64,000 bases of DNA. Origin: Rhytidiadelphus loreus (Eukaryota; Streptophyta; Bryopsida; Hypnales; Hylocomiaceae). The position numbers were made by a program, and so were the translations under genes. Below the pieces are notes generated by a model. It saw only the letters and a list, made by a program, of their open reading frames with translations, was not told where the DNA came from and did no database searches. Positions 59,441 through 64,000 of the stretch are shown here, in pieces. Location of the stretch: contig OX344765.1 in the NCBI GenBank assembly GCA_947034895.1, positions 47,559,001 through 47,623,000 of the forward strand. The letters run 5' to 3'. The first letter of the stretch is position 1, and every line of letters starts with the position of its first letter.

Positions 59441-60010
59441 TTAACCTCTTTGGACATGGGGTCATTTTCAGTAGAGATTGCCAAATATTGCCACTTTTTA
59501 AAGCAATGAAACAAAATGACTAGAAAATGGGTATGAAATTTCAACCACTTGAAATTTTACTAGACTACTATCTATGGGAATGTGTGGAAAAAATATTTGG
59601 AAACTTGATTGTGTAGATTGCAAGATCATAGTGTTTGAAGTTAGAAACATTTTTTTTTTATTGTTCTCTACAAGGTTGGCAAACAATAACTTCTCCTAAA
59701 GTGAAAGTTTTGCATTATGTGTGTTCTCCCCTAATTGCACCCTATATCATATTAGTTACATGTTTAACAAATTTCAAAAGTAGAAGATGATTTTTGCAAT
59801 TGTTTCCCAAAGTTGTCTACGCTGCAAAAATAATCTTTGGAAATTATAACTTGGTTGGAAAAAAATAATCATATATCACAAAAATAGTGCAAGTTCCCAC
59901 TTTGTATAAAAATTTCAAAAGGATACAAGTAAATTAAATTTTAAAAGGAACCTATTCAAATTTATACTTGGTTGTTCAACAACAACTTTATCCTTTCAAG
60001 AGTTTAAAAA
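59441..60010 (-). mobile_element. Diverged TTAA-family copy 8 (right end not defined)
   Basis: Begins TTAACCTCTTTGGACATGGG and follows the family (GGTCATTTTCAGTAG, TTGATTGTGTAGATTGCAAG, GTGTTTGAAGTTAGAAAC). The closing terminus was not found, so the end is approximate. Confidence 0.45.
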
Positions 60011-60223
60011 ATAAAGATAAAATAGTTGCATAATAGTTTATATAGTTTTTTCTAAAATTTGTATTGTCATTATGTGCAATGAAATGATTTCATTTGTTTC
60101 CAATCCAAAATAAATAAAATTGAGTATCTTCCACTTCCAAAGCTGAAGTACCCATAGTCACACAAATATTATTTTTTCATAACTTATTCTTCATCAAGTG
60201 TGATGACTACCCCAAAGCATTAA

Positions 60224-60228
<5 letters not shown>

Positions 60229-60295
<67 letters not shown>
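60229..60295. repeat. (TA)n microsatellite, about 33 units
   Basis: Uninterrupted TA dinucleotides followed by TGTACATA. The minus-strand frame through it is a repeat artefact. Confidence 0.95.
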
Positions 60296-60300
<5 letters not shown>

Positions 60301-60959
60301 TAGTGGCTCTCAAAATGTTTTGTACATGTACAAGAATCGTCATTGCTAATTAAGTAATTAGAGATTTTCAACAAAATTTGGGGATGTTGAGAAACAAGTA
60401 ACACATTTGCATAAAATGATTTTTCAAGTTTTTCAAGTTTTTTTTTAATATTAATCAAATTTGTTAGTGAAAAACAAACTTTTAATAAAAGTAAAATTTT
60501 TCACAAATTTTGGAGATTTTATTGAGTGAAATATTATTGACTAAAAAATGACTCCAAATATTTATATTTTTGTAATTAATTCCAAAAATCTCCTAAAAAC
60601 TATGGAAAATTTGAAAAATATATAAAATATTTATATATTGTTTTAAAATCATTTAAAAAATATTTTTGGAGTTAAATACAAGAAAACATAAATATTTAGG
60701 ATCATATTTTGTTCAATAATATTTCATTCAATAAAATTTCAAAATTCATGAAACTTTTACTATAAATTTCTAAAATGGATTTTCGTTCCTGTTACCAAAG
60801 AGTATTGAAAATTTTCTACTTGTGTTAAGATTTGTTTTTCACTAATAAGTTTGATTAAACTTATCAAAAAATAAAAAAATTGTTTTAATAATTTTGAAAA
60901 TCTATTGTATACAAGTGTGTTACTTGTACCACAACATATTCAAAATTTTGTTGAAAAAA

Positions 60960-61290
60960 ATATAATTTCTCAATGAAAACTTATGAGAGCTATTATATAC
61001 ATTTGTATATATGTATGTATGTACATACACATATATGATACGTATACATATATGATACATACTATGAGAGAACTATTATAGAAATTATATTTCTGAAGCT
61101 ATTATAAAGTTCTCTAAACCATATGATAGGATAATTTCTTATAATAGTTCTCTCACAATATGTAGAGATTAACGCTATTATGAGAGAACTTTATAATAGC
61201 TTCAAAAATATAATTTCTCATATTAAAACTTATGAGAGCTATTATATACATTTGTATATGTGTATGTATGTACGTATACATATATGGGCA
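60960..61290. repeat. Nested direct and inverted repeats
   Basis: A ~70-bp direct repeat (AAAACTTATGAGAGCTATTA, then TATACATTTGTATAT) is at about 60970-61035 and 61222-61285. Between lie inverted arms of about 36 bp: AGAAATTATATTTCTGAAGC at 61078 and its reverse at about 61185-61220, plus TATGAGAGAAC words. The copies are close in sequence, suggesting recent origin. Confidence 0.7.
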
Positions 61291-64000
61291 GTCTAATAAT
61301 AGAAATTGAACACAGTAGTTGTAGGTGTCCCTTCCTTATTTATTATATTTGCAATTTCTTATTCATTTTATTTACTCCTTTTGGCTTTGGAAAACTTATT
61401 GTGCTGCACTCCAGACAGAGGGGGGCTTTTTAAGGAAATGAATGGACCCCATCATAACCTCGCAGTCATGTCTCATTTGTAAGAAGATATTTTTAAATTG
61501 AAATCTTACATTGTCCCCAAGCCTTCTATTCTTGGTGCACCCAATTCATTGAGCCCAAGCCATGTCAGATCATGTCTCTTTTGAATAAAAAATTAATTTC
61601 ACCAAATTGGTCCGGCCTTTAGGTGTACAAGGGTTGAGATCAATTCCAACCTTTTGTTCAATCACAAGTGAGGATTTGGGGCCTTAGACACTACAAGTGA
61701 GTCTATGGTCGGTTTTAGAAACACCTATTTTTAGCACTTTGAAAATTCATAGTTTATTCATACGATGCCCCCAAAATGCATTCTAAGAGAATCTACAATC
61801 CTTTTTTGACTACCAACAAGACCTGACAAAAAGTTTTCCAATATAATAATGGAAACCATGCTAAATTGCTTATTCAGTCAATTTTGGATGTAGTTACGTT
61901 ACTCCAAAAGTAGTGCATTCTACTACAATGAAAATAAATATTTATGTAGTGTCAAATGTCAAGAAATTAGTGAAGGGCAACCTAATATCACTATTTAGTG
62001 TAATTGTCACTCACATGGGCAACAAATAAATGATTTCCAACATAAATTGCATAGAAACTACACGCCACACAGTAGTAATTTTGATTGTAGATAGAAAATA
62101 TCATGATAGATGTTGTTAAAGTATGTGTGAGTCGGCAATAAAATAACTTTAGCTTTAGAGATGTTTAGTTATGTCCTTTGGATGGTCAACTAGGCTTTGT
62201 GCATATTGAAGAATGGATGATTTTCATCCATTATTTTTCGTGCAACTTTATTGATGGTATAGCCACATCATTGAGTTAGGTTTGAAACATTTTGATTTTT
62301 TTAAAGTTTATATGGGGTAGCTTATCTTAAAAATGGTACACTATCTAATGTATTTCAATACTTTTAAATTTTTTCCCTTAAAACTTTATTATGACATTCA
62401 AAAGAATTTCTTTTGTTTTTGAGAAAACTAGCAAAATTAAGCTTTTGAAGTGTAGGTTCTACTTTACTTGAAAATTTTGATAAATTCCTTAAAATATGAA
62501 TTTTAGTGAAGTTTGAAGTCAAGGATTCAAAAGCAAATCTATCCTTCAATGGAATAATTGTTTTCAAGGACTACTCAAAATAGTTTAGGAAAATAAAGCC
62601 AAAACCAACATAGCGCCTATATACATAGTCCCTAAATGTAGGATTCTTGTACATCATGTCAATTTTCTTAGTTTGTTGATTTTGGATGTAGGGTATTTGC
62701 ATGCTATGTTACACAAGTTTTTTTTTGTCACAATGCACTATTTGGGGTGATTTGGTAGATTTAAAATATATTCGTAGCAAAATGCACATTGAACTTAAGG
62801 TGAAGAACAAATCTTGAGAGACGAGGTGTACCAAGAATACAAGACTACCACCACCACCACCACCAAAATCTCCAAGCACTTAAAATTGAAAAGTTACACC
62901 CAAAGAATGCTTCATTACTTTGCATCATACACACTAAATTTAAAGATTACATTGAAAACTATTGAAATTATTTTCAATAGTTATAATACAAATATTTATA
63001 GAAAGGATTTTTTTGTTCATACTATTTTACAATTCTTTGGGATTTTAGAATTAGAATTTAGATAAGATTTAAAGGTCTGAAAAAACATTTTTTTCTGCAT
63101 GTGTGATTTATACCAATTGTGAGAGTGAGTTTGTATTGAATTTTTTGGTTGAACTTTTTTGTGGCAAAAGGGTGGATATGTTAAAATAATTTTTGGTGCA
63201 AATATCAAAATTTCCATACAAAACTAGTGCAAATCAAGCAATTCTATGTGCATAACAAGACTTTGTGTACCATAGTGTGTAATTATCTTGTATTTATCTA
63301 AGTGTGGAAGTATTAGTATTGTGAGACCTTTGACTCTCATTGAATAACTCGTGGATGAATGAGGTCTAATTATTGTGAGCATTTGGATGAAAATTAGAGG
63401 AAATGTAGATGAAAGTAAATGAATTAATGAAAGTAGGATGAAAGTAGGATGATAAAGGATGATAGTCATACTATTTGAGATAGTATAAAAATAGCTTATA
63501 TGATAGTATAATTATGTATTTTATTTGCAATATTTTGAACTGCCATATTATAGTACCTCGTAAATTATTGTGATTCTAAAATTAGTGTAAGTTTGTAATA
63601 TTAATACGAGGCACACTATCATACCTCATGGTCACAATTAATATTCCATTCCAAATAATTAATTAAAGTTGAGAGGTATGATACAGTAGATGCTAAAAAT
63701 ATAAAAACTGACACATTTCTCCAACCTATTTTTGGAAACATTTTTTTGGTAATTTTTTTTTTTTTTTTAATTGCTGAAATGAAGTAAGCTAATTGAAAAA
63801 TTCCAATCCAAAAACCTTGCTTCTTTCTAATAGCCTAAATTAATGAAAATTTTAGTTTTTGCCAATTTTGGTGGGGATTGAACCAGTTAGAACTGTGTAA
63901 ATTATTATTTCACTTTAAATGGTAGTTTTTCACCTTTATTTTATATTCTAAATTTTTTGTACATTCCTTGATCCTTCTATCCACTTTCATTATTCCTTTC
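61291..64000. other. AT-rich intergenic stretch, nothing recognised
   Basis: Short frames (62364-62567, 62814-63065, 63017-63469) show no domain or splice support. A CCA run is at about 62847-62862. Confidence 0.5.

Noticed and set aside
60207..60458. Minus-strand frame with a long YIYI run
   Set aside because: Product of the (TA)n microsatellite.
1..64000. CRISPR arrays, bacterial operons, tRNA or rRNA genes
   Set aside because: No regularly spaced short repeats with unique spacers, no ribosome-binding sites or operons, and no tRNA or rRNA core sequences were seen by eye; a tRNAscan and Rfam run would be decisive.

Overview
The window reads as nuclear DNA of a land plant with a large, repeat-rich genome. 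It is strongly AT-rich, gene-poor, full of short inverted-repeat transposons, and its genes carry GT-AG introns and telo-box-like AAACCCTAA motifs. A gymnosperm or another large-genome plant fits best, but this is inference; no marker gene fixes the lineage. Nothing looks bacterial, organellar or viral.

Two genes are well supported, both on the minus strand. One (37859 down to 36079, four exons, 115 aa) is a small LYR-motif protein of the mitochondrial assembly-factor type. The other (46092 down to 41473, six coding exons, about 697 aa) is a TRICHOME BIREFRINGENCE-LIKE (TBL) polysaccharide O-acetyltransferase. It has a membrane anchor, an unusually long N-x-T-rich tandem-repeat stalk, the GDS motif and the DxxH motif. 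A 32.4-35.3 kb stretch holds more coding-like pieces: an NHL/LEA2-type membrane exon and unrecognised exons or degenerate frames, several with stops, so it is probably a damaged gene zone. A decayed Helitron helicase lies at 50.06-50.79 kb.

Layout: 1-905, GC-richer LTR-like tandem module. 1.0-11.26 kb, block A of a segmental duplication. 11.3-13.5 kb, low-complexity repeats. 13.5-15.06 kb, Mutator-like element with a nested long hairpin. 16.2-19.4 kb, TTAA-flanked elements and a degenerate repeat. 19.95-20.54 kb, hAT-like element. 22.2-23.35 kb, 221-bp tandem array. 23.69-32.16 kb, block B, the diverged direct copy of block A. 32.4-38.3 kb and 41.4-47.6 kb, genic islands. 48.0-54.0 kb, TTAA elements, the Helitron relic and a CACTA-ended hairpin. 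54-64 kb, intergenic repeats and microsatellites.

The most interesting signal is a family of TTAA-flanked inverted-repeat elements: about nine copies of a 0.44-0.94 kb type and about four of a 240-bp type. They share the terminal motif TTAAYCCYTAAAGGAC, and the long type has a conserved subterminal GTCCC/GGGAC hairpin. Blocks A and B give a natural empty site for one copy, supporting insertion at TTAA, the hallmark of piggyBac-type transposition and unusual for a plant. The same comparison yields an empty site for a Stowaway-like element and several further block-specific insertions.
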